From contig JBCAQO010000014.1 of assembly GCA_039111635.1 (NCBI GenBank), positions 682,001 through 746,000 on the forward strand: 64,000 nucleotides of DNA, written 5' to 3'. The notes under the pieces were generated by a model. It was given only the letters and a program-made list of their open reading frames with translations, did not search any database and had not been told where the DNA came from. Below are positions 24,426-37,198 of this stretch, in pieces. Numbering within the stretch: position 1 is the first letter of the stretch; every line of letters starts with the position of its first letter. Made by a program: the position numbers and the translations under genes. This stretch comes from Heterobasidion occidentale (lineage: Eukaryota > Basidiomycota > Agaricomycetes > Russulales > Bondarzewiaceae).

Positions 24426-25512
24426 GGCGCCAGACGACGCACCCGATGGCCCTTATAGCTTTGCTCTCCGATATATCCTTGTTCTCTTGCTTCGCGTGCT
24501 TGCCCTTGTATTTTGGTCCCCTTTGTTTGCATTTTCTGTCGGCTCATACACGGTGCCACGTAGCGTCCTTGTTCCTAACTAGGGCATACATTTTCTCTCT
24601 ACAACACGTTCCATAGATCTTCTTGCGTTTACCTTCCCATATGATCTCGTTTTTTTTCATACTTCTGAGCCTTCCGTTGTACCGTAGTTTGAGATAAGAT
24701 CTGCGCGAAGTGAAATTTGAAGTCGGCAAGGAAGCAAGACTCAATACAGACTCGATAAATGAAATCGGAATGAGACATAGAGAGACTCGGATATGAGCCT
24801 TCCCTTTCCCTACACACTTCAATTTCAGATCAGGAGCCATAGAATCGACCAACTGGGTACTTAGAGGGAGGACAACCAACACATGATACTTACACAAGGA
24901 GGTCGAGCGACACACTTCACGTTGCGACCTCTGCATGCAAGCAATCATGATGACGATTGAGAGGCACTACGGCCTAGACATCTCAGACTGGCCCTAGAAT
25001 AGACAAGATATGTATAGAGCAGCTCAGCAAGAATGTAGGGTATGACGGGTATGATGGCGTGCCTTCCTTCGTGCGCCTAGGCTGTCGATGGTGGAGCACA
25101 TACTAAGAAAAGAACGGGACATTTGATTCCTATGGGGTCCGCAATTATTGCTGTCCTGGCGCGTTCAGCCATGATGCATGATATTCATCAGTAAATGGCT
25201 TTGAAAATGATGAAAAATTTGATTCGCAACCAAAGAGGCAGAATTCAAGGGAGACACGAGGGAGTCAGCTGTGCTGAGTCCTGACTTTCACGTGGAAGGG
25301 TTGTGCTGATGCTGACAGCTGACAAGCGCTCGGACTCGGAGGCTTCCTCGGACGCGCTGAGCGCTCTCCACAACATTATACAACTTTGCATGGCCCGCTA
25401 GACTCCATCGCTGAACGCCCTTCCATTCATTCACTCTCCTTACTCACCAACTACCATCATCACACCCCTTCACGACCCCTCCCTCCCCCGACTTGCCTTC
25501 GACGCTCCAGCC
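24426..25512. other. Intergenic region
   Basis: About 1.1 kb with no recognised gene. A minus-strand frame at 24544-24948 is open but unsupported. CT-rich and CACCA-rich sequence at 25430-25500 just before the next start looks like a fungal pyrimidine-rich promoter/5' leader. Confidence 0.4.
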
Positions 25513-28500
25513 ATGCCCAACTCTTTGACGCGTCAGGCGGGTCTCAAACTCGGGCCGCTTTTCTTGGAGACGCTCGTCAAGCATTATTTAGACAGGATTA
25601 GGAAGAGCGCGGGCGCGTCTGCGATCCCTCTCAGGCAGGACGAGCTATTGTACGACGAGGTGTTTATTATCGTGAAGGTGAGCCACCATCATCTTGAGTA
25701 GCATGTCCGCTTGTGAGCCTGGTTTTCGCCTTTCGAATGAGCCGTCATAGAAGGATGTGTGCATATATTCAGGTTATTTAATCTGTCTTTTGCTCACGAA
25801 GCCTTATGATCCTGCTTGGGAGCCTTCGACATCCACCTTCGTGCTGCGACATCATTCCCATTTCATGCACTCCCTTATGGACTTTCATACAATCTCGAGA
25901 GCGCTTCCCTGAATCTCGAGATACGTGTCTATGTTCATACGCGCGAGTTCCATTTGACGCGTGCACACCACTGCAATGCTCCCTACGCTCCATAAATCAT
26001 TAAACTGACTTTTTCTTTAGAAATTTTCTCGAGGCCTCAACTAAGTGAGCCAGTCTGCAACGATGTTCATATAACATGCTGACGGTTGCGTCTTACAGGC
26101 ATACAGTCGAAGAACTTCAGAGCTTCTCTAATACCCGCACGCCCTCCCCGCCATGGGTTCACTCCGTACGGCTCATTGTTCCTACCTCGTGCTGCGACGA
26201 AGCGGCAAAGCATTTGATTACAGCATTTGGAGGTGAGGAGTCTATGAAGCGCACAGTCGGCGGGACAAAATGGTGGCAAGTCCGAGGCGTCTCAGGGTGC
26301 GTACATCCTCTCGTTCCATCACGGCTTTATTCAAAATGTAAATGCGACCATGTAAAATAGCGTTGATGCAGAGTGGATAACGGCGAAGAAAGACTGGCAG
26401 GAGGCGAAACGCCGCGAGAAGGAGCGACGGAAGAGGTCGCGGTCGAGATCGGGCAAGGACAAAACGGATGCTGAGAAAAAGGACAGTTCAGAAGACGATG
26501 CAGGGTACCAGCCGGAGATGGACGAGATGCCCTGCATATTATACTCACATGGAGGTAGACTATATGCGCTTGGTGTTTACGTTCGCGAGTTGACTGCTTG
26601 CTTCCAGGTGGTTACTATTTCGGGAGTATTGACCAAGAAAGGTGGCATAGGTTGATTTTGTTCATTCATTGCCGATCCTGACTTCTCTGAAAATTTAGGT
26701 ATAGCATGCAGCGGTACGCGCGCAAGATTCACGGGCGTGTCTTCGGTATGTGTGTTGCTCCCTCTCCATGTCTCCTTCTAATTTCGATTTCGCACAGCTG
26801 TTAATTATCGGCTCGCGCCACAATACCCTTTTCCCTGTGCAATTCAGGACCTACTCGCCGCATGTAAGCTAGAACAATGACTATCTGTGCAATTTATCTG
26901 ATGTCATAGTAGACCTCTTCCTCATCCGCCCGCCTGAAGGCGCAGCACATAAGCCTGTTAGCCCAGGTCGCATCGTTATCGCCGGAGACTCAGCAGGTGG
27001 TGGACTCTCTCTAGCACTTCTACAAGTCATCCGCGACACCGATCTCCCCGCCCCGGCGGGCGGGGTGCTCATCTCGCCCTGGTGTGACTTCACGCACTCC
27101 TTCCCGAGTATCTTCAGCAACACGGACAGCGTGAGCATGATCGCATCCGCACCCTCATTTCTACCTCGACATCACTCTAACACATTACAACAATAGGACG
27201 TCATTCCCACTACTGGACTCTCGTTGCACAAGCCGAGTGCGCTGTGGCCTCCCCCTTCGGAGGACATGACCGTGCGTGTCCGCGACCGCCTGCGGGATAA
27301 TCTCCGGCATGCACTGCACTCGCGAAGCAAACGCCCAGGCGGTGGACTCGACGCGCCCAACGCCTCCGCCGTGCCCCCCGGTGCACCCCGCCCAGCATCC
27401 ATTCTCTCCCACTCCCTTCCAAGCACTAGTGGGCCCATTCACATTGGATCAACAGCCTCCCTTCCACCGTCCGGGTCCCTCTCGGACCAGTCTGTCTCTC
27501 TTGTTACGCCTGAGGGCGAGCGCATCACGATCGCGGAGCAGCTGCAGTTGTATGCGCCGAACGGGTTGCTGAAGCATCCGCTCGTGAGCCCAGCACTGTC
27601 GTACCTGGGCGGGCTACCGCCATTGTTCTTCATCGCGAGTGACAGGGAAGTCTTGAGAGACGAGGTGATCTACGCGTGAGTTGTCAGCAGTGGGCTCGTC
27701 GATAGCTGTGGTATTGAGCATTGGCTTATCTCTATCTTTTTTTAGGGCGCATAGGGCAGCGAATCCGGACAGATTCCCTTTGACCGACGATGTGCGGGCC
27801 ATGTACCCCGCCCTTGAAGGCATCGAAAGCCGATGTGGTCCGACCCCTGTGCATTTGCAGGTTTATGATGGTAAGCGTCCCACATTGTATCAACTTGCGT
27901 TGTCGATCAACCAACCTTCTTCAGACGCCGCTCACGTCCTACCTGTGCTTTTTTCGTTCACGACACCGGCCAAGTACTGCTACCGGGCAATTGCCACATT
28001 CTGCAAGCACGTAACCCGGGTGGACCCCACGCCGCTCAGCCCGATCACGCCTTCGCCCTTCTACACGCAAACCCCAGACGAGTTCACTTTGGACGATGCA
28101 CAGTTCGCGAAATCGCAACCTGCTAGTCCTGGTGTTCACACCATCATCACGCCGTCGAGTCCTGTAGACCCGCAGGGGACGGGCGTCTCAATCAAGAAGG
28201 CGGACACATTGCCTTCGAACTTCAAGAACGGATCTCAACGGGAGAAAAGCCGACTGTACAAAACGTCGTTCTCGTCAGGACTCGCACGCACGGCGTCGAC
28301 TTTACGGTCTCGCAGTTTCCAGTCGGTGCGAGGAGAAAGCGGAGCTTTTCCGGAGCCGAACGCCTCCTCAACGGGGACTTCGTCGAAGGGTGGCTCGGTG
28401 GACGTCGCTGGTCCTCGCTTCGGCCACGCAACATCGCCACCACATGATAAGGAACTGTACGCTGGAAACTATGAGGTCTATGATGGCACATGGGTAAGTT

Positions 28501-29271
28501 TCTCTGCCTGTGCTAGCGATCGCCTCTTACGGTTCATAGGCAATCTCGGTTTCGAACAACGATATGATCCGTGAGCGCGTCTCCACTCAAGGCGCGATCA
28601 GGCCTCTCGAATCCGAGGACGAGCTTCCGGCCCTTCAAGTCCCTCCAGAGCTCATCGGGACCTTGTCGGAAAAAGCAATCCGACGATACACAACTGGCAA
28701 GGAGAAATTCGATAGGAAGTTCGCGGGTGCTATGAAGAACATCGCCAAGCATCGTGCGCGGAACCTCGAAGTCGCGAAGAAAGACGCTTCGATGCACATT
28801 GCGCGGCTCCAGCACTATCTCGAACAGGACGGGCCTCCAGAGAAATTGGCAAAGAATAACAGGCACTCGGTCGCACAGGGTTTATTTAACTCGTCGGCGA
28901 GCTGGGGCCTTGCGTGGGCGTTGGACAGCGACGAGCATCCGCCTCCGAGCAGCATCGTCGCGAGACGCGACACGGAGGAAGCGATACAGCTCGCGCGGGT
29001 GGCGGACCGGGGGTTGGTAGCGGAGGAGAGCGCGGTCACGGCCAACAATCTGTGGTCCGTCGTGGTCAACTTCTTGACGGTGACGCCTGAGAACAGCGGG
29101 GTGAGGATGGGCCCATCGAGGGTGAGACCGGCGTTCGGGGCGTGGACGGGGAAACGCAAGCGCCAGTCGAAGTTTGTGCCGTTTTGGAGGATCGGGAAGG
29201 ACTCGAAGGAGGTTCCGAGACAGAATGGGGAGAAGGAGAATGCCGAGGGCAAGGAGCCACTACCAGTTTGA
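25513..29271 (+). CDS. Long hormone-sensitive-lipase-type alpha/beta hydrolase
   Basis: Serine hydrolase of the HSL (alpha/beta hydrolase fold-3) family, likely acting on acylglycerols or sterol esters. Exon 1 starts MPNSLTRQAGLKLGPLFLE. HGGGYYFGS, the oxyanion-hole motif, is split by an intron near 26555. AVNYRLAPQYPFPCAIQD and IVIAGDSAGGGLSLALLQV (nucleophile Ser) follow. FFIASDREVLRDE near 27630 supplies the Asp, and DAAHVLPVLFSF near 27930 the His. Long inserts lie between nucleophile and Asp, and a Ser-rich region plus a charged C-terminal part (to 29271) bring it to about 1000 residues, far above bacterial HSLs; similar long forms occur in basidiomycetes. About ten exons. At the start of exon 2 (26023) the family segment FLEASTKHTVEELQ is one base out of frame with exon 1, at a run of four Ts. 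Confidence 0.85.
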
Positions 29272-29911
29272 TCACCAGGCGATGAATGTCGGTGAGTGAT
29301 TGGATCTTCATCGCGTTCTTCGATGGTTGTGGTGCACTCCAGTTTGTGATAGATGATGGAATTTTCCACATGGAGCTTCGGGATACCTCTTTATTCATTA
29401 TGTTACACCATCCGACGTTTCTGCGTTTCCCCGTTATTATAGACCGATCATATTCTCAAGGAGCATTCATTGATCTGTGGCTGAACACTGTTGCAGCATA
29501 TTCCTTAATGTGTAGGTTATAATGCAGTCGACTGTATTATATGACGCAAGATTCGTTGCGTCTAGAAGAAATGTATCCATCGTCAAGTGATGGAAATACG
29601 GTGCGATTGAACTTTCATCCACTTCCTTGGATATACATCGGTGAGATACAGGAGCTTGTTGTACATGCTCCTGCCAGAATCATCGAGGACCATCGGCGGA
29701 TTGAGGAGCTTCGAGAAACTAGAACATCGGTTGATCTACTTCGGAACAATATGGACGAATGTCGTGATCTACAACGTCCTGCTCTGCGGTTTGATAAACG
29801 TCGTCTGGCGTGCTCACTGCTAATCGTAGAGCCTATGAGGAGATGTAGTGAGATATAAAGCGCATCCTGGGCACTTGGCGAGTATCATCCTCTCGGAATT
29901 TTGAAGAGATC
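29272..29911. other. Intergenic region
   Basis: A plus-strand frame at 29541-29858 is open but has no family resemblance or splice support. Contains the GH12 promoter; a TATAAA lies near 29855, about 55 bp before the start. Confidence 0.4.
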
Positions 29912-31112
29912 ATGTTTCTGCTCACGGCATCTTTCGTATCTAGCCTGGCTGTGGCTGTTACTGCACAGACAATCACCGGGGCCTTTGATTGTCTACCTGC
30001 GGGCACTTTCACATTGTGCCAGAACCTCTGGGGCAGAAGTACGTTTAAACATAGAGATTTCCCTCCTACATTTTGGGCCTGATCTTATCCATACAGCTGC
30101 TGGGGTGGGCTCGCAGAACTCGACGTTGATCAGCACATCTGGAAACTCGATCTCTTGGTCCACGAACTGGAATTGGGCCAATGCACCGAACAATGTGAAA
30201 AGCTGTACGTGAGGCTGACCGCCAACGACACCGTTTTAGAAATGACACCGATGAGTAGATGCAAATGTCGAATCGTCGTCCGCGAAGGGCGTGCAGGTCA
30301 GCCCACTGCAGTCGATCTCCACATCCGTCATTGACCGGAAACTCTCTTCCTCAGCTGTCCGCGATAACAACGGCGCCAACCACGTGGAGCTGGACCTACG
30401 AGACCGAATCGTCTGGCATTCGGGCAGACGTTTCGTGAGCTCAGACCCATCTTCCTGTGCAGACCACAGTGTCTTAATTGAGTCGTAGGTATGACATATG
30501 GTTCGGAAGTGCCTCATCCGGAGACCCAGCGTCGGCCGCATCGTCCTATGAGATGTTGGTATCTCAAATCTCGAACCCTTGAAGCACCGCTAATCGAATT
30601 TGTTCCCAATTATAGCATGATATGGCTGTCCGGCCTTGGCGGGTAAGCAGTTTCCACTCTTATCTCCGTACGCTCTCGGCTGACAGCATTGGACAGGATT
30701 CAGCCAGTTGGCTCACAGATCACCACAGGAACACAGGTTGCGGGCCACGCGTGGAACCTCTGGAAGGGCCCCAATGCGAACTGGGAAGTACTTTCGTTCG
30801 TCTCGGCAGACGGTAATATCCAAGATTTCGACGCGGACTTGAACGACTTTTTCCGTGCGTGAAACATGTCGAATCACGATATCATCTGCTGCCTCCCTGA
30901 CGATGGAACTGTCATAACAGAATATTTGATAGAAGAGCAGGGCGTGTCCAGCTCGCAGGTTTGTGCTTCTCTGCGAGCTACATGGACAACTTATTGGCAA
31001 GCTGACATCTTTTTGGTGGTAGTTCGTGCAGGCTATACAAACCGGCACTGAGCCTTTCACCGGCGCTGCGAACCTCGTCATATCAGAGTACAGCGTTGCA
31101 ATCAACCAGTAG
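29912..31112 (+). CDS. Secreted glycoside hydrolase family 12 endoglucanase/xyloglucanase
   Basis: Endo-beta-1,4-glucanase of GH12, acting on cellulose or xyloglucan outside the cell. Starts MFLLTASFVSSLAVAVTAQ, a clear signal peptide. Mature protein: GAFDCLPAGTFTLCQNLWG (GH12 N-terminus), WSTNWNWANAPNNVKS, WSWTYETESSGIRADVSYD, then YEIMIWLSGLGG, whose Glu (near 30552) is the family nucleophile, split by an intron after AT. Then IQPVGSQ, HAWNLWKGPNANWEVLSF, DFDADLNDFF, YLIEEQGVSSSQ and QTGTEPFTG, whose Glu is the acid/base, ending YSVAINQ-stop. About nine exons, all with short introns, which is typical of agaricomycete CAZyme genes. No cellulose-binding module is present. Confidence 0.93.
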
Positions 31113-31643
31113 AAACAGCGCTTGTTGATGAATGTATAACTGATGACTTCACATATGCTCTCCCTTTGTTTCTGGTCGCCGAGCGTTCTTAGAAACCTTC
31201 CAGCAGACGGGATATCGGCGAACCCAGTGAAACGTCCCCCGCAGCCCATGTTACAACAATGCCTTCAACAGCCCTCATCTTTGTGTTACCCGCTGACTTT
31301 TTGCTTGCTCACGCTTTGTTGTCCATATCCATCCAGTGCGTCATAACTATGTCTACAGGCTATACGCAGGTACAGTTGCTCCATGCCGTGTCGTGCTCGA
31401 TTAGTGTCAATGAAAGGAATAAAACCAGATTCGTGATCGTGAGGAAATGTGACCGGAACAGATCAAATGAGAAGCAACTACGCGCTCTATAAAATGGGCT
31501 CAAAGGAAGTCAGGAGAGGACGGCGTTAGAGCGGGGAAGAGTGGTGTTGCCCCCTTTATTTGTATGGGGTGCTGTCGAGACTCGGACATACAGTACTACC
31601 AGGGCATGAACTTTCAGGTCGTATCCTTTTGTCATGTTGCCCC
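31113..31643. other. Convergent intergenic region
   Basis: Between the GH12 stop and the stop of a minus-strand gene. No gene seen. Confidence 0.4.
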
Positions 31644-33191
31644 TCAGTCTTCCGCTCTACGTCTGCGATGTAGCGATACCCACCATCTCAATACCGTTCC
31701 ATGCTGAGGGTGAGGGTTCGACTGCTGCACGGCGATACTCTCGGGTGGATCTGCTAGCGCCTCTCTCGTTGGTGTTGGTGCAGCTGAGGTGCCTCTCCTG
31801 CCCATTCCCATCCCCACGACCCTCGGGCCCTTCTTTTGCCCTTTCTCCGCTTTCGCCCGCTTTTTCCTCTTCTCCACCTCTTCCAATCCTCCAGAGATCG
31901 CCCCTACCCACCACCACCACCCCAGGTAACTCTGCCACAGGATAACGGACAGCACAAGGCCAGGGATCCACACGCATTGAGGGCTCGTGACCGTCGAACT
32001 CTTGCCCGCGGCGGGGATGCAGACAAACGAGAGCGCAGTGCTAACCAAGGCGAGAACGAGAGCTCCAGCACCAAACGCTGATGTCCCGCCATCTGAGCGC
32101 CAAGCCCGACGGGGTGCGACGATCGTGCCCCACGCAAGGAGTGCAGAAGTGTAAATGAGGGAGAGTGTCGCGTTACATGTGGTGTGCACTGCGATGATGA
32201 TATGCGCCCAGGAGCTGGGAAGGAGGGGCTGTAGTTGCGTTAGAGCTGACAAAAGCGCAAGAGGGCCTGTATAGTGAGTTGAGTCTGTCATTATGTTTTC
32301 AATGAGTATTGAGCGTGATGAAGCGTACCGAGGGAGTAGAAGATCAGGCGGGTTTCGAATTTGGTAGGAAACAGCAATGTCAAGAGTTGAATGTGCGTAA
32401 TCTGGCAGAAGGTCAGTTAGGGCACGGGAACGTACAGGAATGCAGATCGAGTAGATCGTTGACATCAAGAAGAAGAGACTCTTTGACCGGCAAAAATGCA
32501 CTAGAGAAGCCTTCTTTGAATGTGTCAATGCAGGTAGGTGCCTGCGCCACCGCCATGTGCATGGCAGAATACACTGAGGTCATCATTTTAACAGAAATCG
32601 TGCACAAGCGTTTCAATCATTCATTTCGACATTCAAGGCGGGTGAAATCTCCAGACTTGTTCAACACGGCGTTCGTTACAAGTAGAGACCCACCTGGATC
32701 AGAGCCGACATCACCAATTTCAAGGTGCACCACGCTGCGAGCATGGCTGTACTCCAAGCATTCGCGCTTTCACTTGAAGGGGGCACCGTCACGGCGATGT
32801 AGGCCAGCATGTATGGCCATTCATGACTTTGAAGGAGCGCCTCGCGAAGCACGACAACAAGACTGGCGAGGTGGGATATGAGCAGGCAGGTTACGGCAAC
32901 CAACTGGAGGGCGAAATTGACGGGGGCGAGGAGATAGTGATATCGAGCAGTGAGCAGGAGGTGCAGGAGGAGGACGAAGAGTAGGGTGCAGATAATGGAT
33001 GTGACAAGAATCTGGACAGGAAGCGAGTGGGTGAAGGCCGGGCGGAATTGCAAGATGGCATCGCTTTCGTCAAAGTCGTCCGTCAGCGCTTCAGCGGGCG
33101 CTGGAGGGATAAGAAGTCACGCATCGACTCACACAAAGTCGTAGTCAACGAGAGCGTCCTGGTCTGCTAGTACTTGGAACTTCCGCTTCAT
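31644..33191 (-). CDS. Multi-pass membrane protein, unidentified
   Basis: Starts MKRKFQVLADQDALVDYDFV at 33191, then an intron to DDFDESDAILQFRPAFTHSL. Hydrophobic helices follow: ILVTSIICTLLFVLLLHLLL, FALQLVAVTCLLISHLASLV and more through ALVLALVSTALSFVCIP and LVLSVILWQSYLGWWWWVGA near 31920, about seven in total. The C-terminus is cytoplasmic-looking (Lys-rich KRKKRAKAEKGQKK, then Pro/Ser-rich) and ends HRRRRAED-stop at 31644. Aromatic/acidic N-terminus plus roughly seven helices suggests a receptor- or transporter-like topology. I do not recognise a named family. Confidence 0.65.
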
Positions 33192-33872
33192 GAAGGGCTA
33201 CAGAGTGGGCAGTACATGAGATGAGTTGCGCCAAAGATCAGACGCTTGCAGACGCTTGGAGGCTGGAAGGCTTGGCGGGCGATAGTGTGGAAAGCATATG
33301 ATCATGGAAAGAAGGAATTCATGTACTGCAAATGCAAATGCAGAGTATCCAGGATACACCTCGAAGCTGCAGTGTGGATTCCTCCTGTTCGATACAGATC
33401 GTGGTCCGAGTATTGCTGACTTGGGAAATTCCAACGGAAGTAAATGGCAAGTCATTTCACGTGTCGCAGAACAGTGGCGGCTACACGGGGGATTTTGTCC
33501 TTCAAGCTAGGCTCGGTCACACAATTCATGGATCAACTGAGAAATAAGGATGCCTATGTGCTTCAAGGATCGATTGCCGAAGAGTGAAAGCTGGTGTTCA
33601 AGCTCCCAGGACAGACTCATTGACTATGGTGCGAGCAGGACTTCGATTGAAAATACATCGATAAATACCTCATGTACAACTCTATGGCTCTCCTGCCTGT
33701 ACAACGGAGATAACTATCTCCGCAACCCATGGCCTCTCAGCCAATGAAACGCAACTGGCGGCAATATCAGCGATCAGCAACCAAGAGACAGGCTAGTAGC
33801 ATCCGCTGAGACAGGGCCATCAACGAGGCTCCTCGTGCCTAATACGCTGGCCTACGGCGTCCGAGAAGGTCA
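33192..33872. other. Intergenic region
   Basis: About 680 bp upstream of the membrane-protein gene and downstream of the ABC transporter. Only short open frames; no gene called. Confidence 0.4.
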
Positions 33873-36800
33873 TCATACATGTGCCTGCGCTTTCGGTTCG
33901 TCCAAGCCCTTGTCAGCTGCAACGTCCGGCGCTTCGACTTCGGACTCGCCGTCAGGGAGGATACCCTCTACGCCTGGTTCCGTCGCGTTCAGTTGAGCGG
34001 CCATGAGCTCACGGAACCGGGAGCCTTCGCGCTGGACCTAAGAACGTCGTGTGAGCTAGCACCGCAAGGAGATTACAGCAGAATGTCACTAGAAAACGAA
34101 CCAGCTGCCTGTACGTTCCAGTCTCCGTAATGTGACCATCTGCGATGAAAACTTGTTCGTGAGAGTGTAGAATGAATAAGATTAACAACGGACCCTCAAG
34201 GACTACTATGCGCTCTGCTCGTGCGATCGTGGATAGCCTGTGAGCGACGAATAAACATGTCGTATTGCGCGACTGTAAGATCCTATCAACAGCATCATTG
34301 ACCTATACAACGAACAAGTATAATCATGAACAAAGTTGCAAGATATATATATATCGAGACGTGAACGTACTCTCCGCTCAGATGCTGCATCCAGAGAGCT
34401 CGTGGCCTCATCCAGCGCCAAAATCACGGGTTTCTTGAGCAGCGCACGTGCGATGGCTAGCCGTTGACGCTGGCCACCACTGAGGCTCAGGCGCCCAACT
34501 GCAATTCAGGTCACCGTCAACACATGAGACTACAGCGTGTGAGCATGCGGGAAGACGCACTCTCGGTGTCAAATCCTCGTGGAGGCCCCATACGAACTCG
34601 CAGTTTGCTTCGCGTGCGGCGGCCTCGATTTGTTCCCGTGTAGCTTCCTCGTTCCCGTAGGCAATATTAGACGCGATGGTGCCAGTGAACAGAACGGGAT
34701 CCTATCCGCATCGGAACGATAACCAATCAGCTCATGGGCTCAGGGTCTAGGTCGCTGATGATTCAGAACGCACTTGAGGAACAACGCCAATTATATTGCG
34801 CCACGACTTGGAGGTAAACTCCCTGACGTCTGTGCCGATTTCAAAGATCAAATAAAAGAAAACTATCGGAAGCAAAAAAGCAGACCTTGCCCGTCAAACG
34901 TGATTTTGCCCTTGATGGGATCATAATACCGCAGTAGCAGAGAATGAACAGAGGATTTGCCGCTTCCACTCTTGCCGCTAAACAAGATCGGCATCCGGTC
35001 AGCACAGTGGGACAAAGGCACAAAACGAGAATTTCTTACACGATAGCAACGCTTTCGCCCACACCGAGTTCCAAATTGAAGTCGCGGAGGATCTGGGCGC
35101 CAGGACGGCTCGGGTATTCAAAGGCGATATGCTCGAAGCGTACGGTACCCCGGCGTCCCGCGTCGAGCACAGATCCGAATTCGGGTGGGATAGCAGGCTT
35201 TCTGTCAAGGAGCTCGAATATACGCGTTCCAGCGCCTATTCCGCGCATAATAGACGACTACGACAACGAGGTGAGTGGGAGCACAAAAGCCACATTAGTG
35301 ACTTACGAAGAAAGTTCTGCGATGGATAAGATTGGTATCATGAATTTTTGAAGATGAAGGCACACGCACGTCAACATTTGGAGGCCGCTGCCAACGTAGA
35401 CCGTATACATCAACAGACTGGTCAGCTCGCCGACGGAAATCGCGCCCTGGCTCACAAGCGACCCTCCTATACACCAAGGAATTAGACATGATGCTGCGAC
35501 GTCCCGACAAGAAGGTAACATACCATAGCCCAGCAACGCCAGCAAGGCGACATTTCCACTCCAACCTGTGCTTCCGAAGAATATGCCGCTGGCGATGGCT
35601 TCACGTCTTGCAAGCGTTAATACACGGTCGACGCGAGCCGAAAACTTTTTCTCTTCATAAGGTGCCGCATTGAAGGACTGCACGGTTCGTAGAGCCGACA
35701 AAGACTCCTGGGCGACCTACGAGGGCGTCAACGCGCATGAAATTCTCAATGTCACCAAAGCAGTACCTTAGTCATCTCACCAAGCGCTTCCTGGGTCCGG
35801 TTTGAAAGCCTTTTCAGATATCTTCCATAGAAGACCTAGTATGGTGAGTAACTATGTTCATTAGCAGAAAGAATCGATCACGTACTGCCCCAAGAGAGAT
35901 GGGAGGCACGACGCCAAGCATCAATAGGGTAAGTGTGGGAGACAGGTAAAACATCGCCCCCACTATTGAAAAAAATGACCAGAGCATTCATCAGTATGAC
36001 AGGCGAAATGCCAGTGATAAGAACTAGTACATACGACCAGCAAAAGACATCACAACAGCACGGAGACCATCCGAAAGATTTTGTGTGACACTGCCAGTAT
36101 TTGAAAGTCATCAGCGTGTGCGAATGAAAGGGACGTTTCAAAGCCCTTGCCTCTCTCCTACGACGCTGCTGTCAATAGTCAGTCGACTGAGCACATCGCC
36201 TTCACCCTGCTCGACGTATTCGATTTCCTGTCTAAGAGACGCGGCGTATGTACGCTGTCGGAGGCGTGCAACAATGCGCTGCCCTGTAGTGCTGCAATCA
36301 ACGAGGGCGACAGTGAACAGCATCGAACAACGAACCTGACATGCGCATAAGAAACGCGCGACCCGCGTTAGCGGCTCCGCCAATGGTGAATGTAAGAAGA
36401 AGCAGCGCGGATGCCTGAGTCAGGGTGAGACCGAATGGAATAGCCTGTCAAAGTGAAAGATGTCGTTAGCGTTGCGAGCTACTTAGCCTCTGAGAACGTC
36501 GCGAACAGAAAGAAACAAAATGGCTCCCCCGCTGCTAAATTCAGCGAAAAGACATTCCAGAAGCAATGCATATAACCCTGCCATGATGGACTGAATTTCA
36601 CTGAGCCTTGGCGTTCGCCTGCTCCTTGGCTAGTATAACCAATGTCTTACGAACTATCGAATAAAACATTTCTCTCCAACGCCTATAGCTGATTTGCCTC
36701 TGGAGCACCTGCAACCTCCGAGAGAGTAGTGCCCGCTTGCATCCTTTCTCTCGCCCGTATGATTCGATTCACACAGAGACAGACATGAAACACGTACCGG

Positions 36801-37198
36801 GTTTGATGATGTGAAGAAATCAATAAGCTTTCCGACCGTGAACGGGATGCTAAGCGATACAGATGAGGACACGAGAAGCAACCCAACAGCAATGAGCATG
36901 GGCGACGCTCTGGGCGTGCGAGAGACACTATCTTCTTGAATGACGATGTAGATGAATTATCCTTCAATGAAGAAGAGGTGAATAATGTAGGCAGGAAACG
37001 AGAAAGGAGAGGTTGATGCTGAGGAGTGCTGCGTGGTGGTGATGCGCTGGCATTTCGTGAAGGGGGGCTGGATGTCGTATAAGGTCGAACGTGGTGCGAT
37101 GGTGTGAAAGACTTGGGTTCAGCAAAGCCTTGGAGTGTGAGAGGATGTGTGGGCGCAAGAAGTCCGAGGTTCGTCGAAGCGTGCCAAGTGTTGCACAC
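33873..37198 (-). CDS. Mitochondrial MDL-type ABC half transporter
   Basis: ABCB-family half transporter, like yeast MDL1/MDL2 (inner-membrane export). N-terminus (from about 37198) is Ser/Pro-rich without acids, like a mitochondrial presequence, then [11 protein letters not shown]. The TM domain includes [76 protein letters not shown] segments and [18 protein letters not shown]. The nucleotide-binding domain has [19 protein letters not shown], Walker [15 protein letters not shown] (about 34965), signature [18 protein letters not shown], Walker [19 protein letters not shown] (about 34420) and a C-terminal segment [19 protein letters not shown] ending at 33873. More than ten exons. The first exon and the MLIAVGLLL segment are one base out of frame at about 36900-36905. 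Confidence 0.88.

Noticed and set aside
24544..24948. Minus-strand open frame of 134 codons
   Set aside because: Unsupported; lies in an intergenic region without splice structure.
29541..29858. Plus-strand open frame before the GH12 gene
   Set aside because: Overlaps the expected promoter, no recognisable family.
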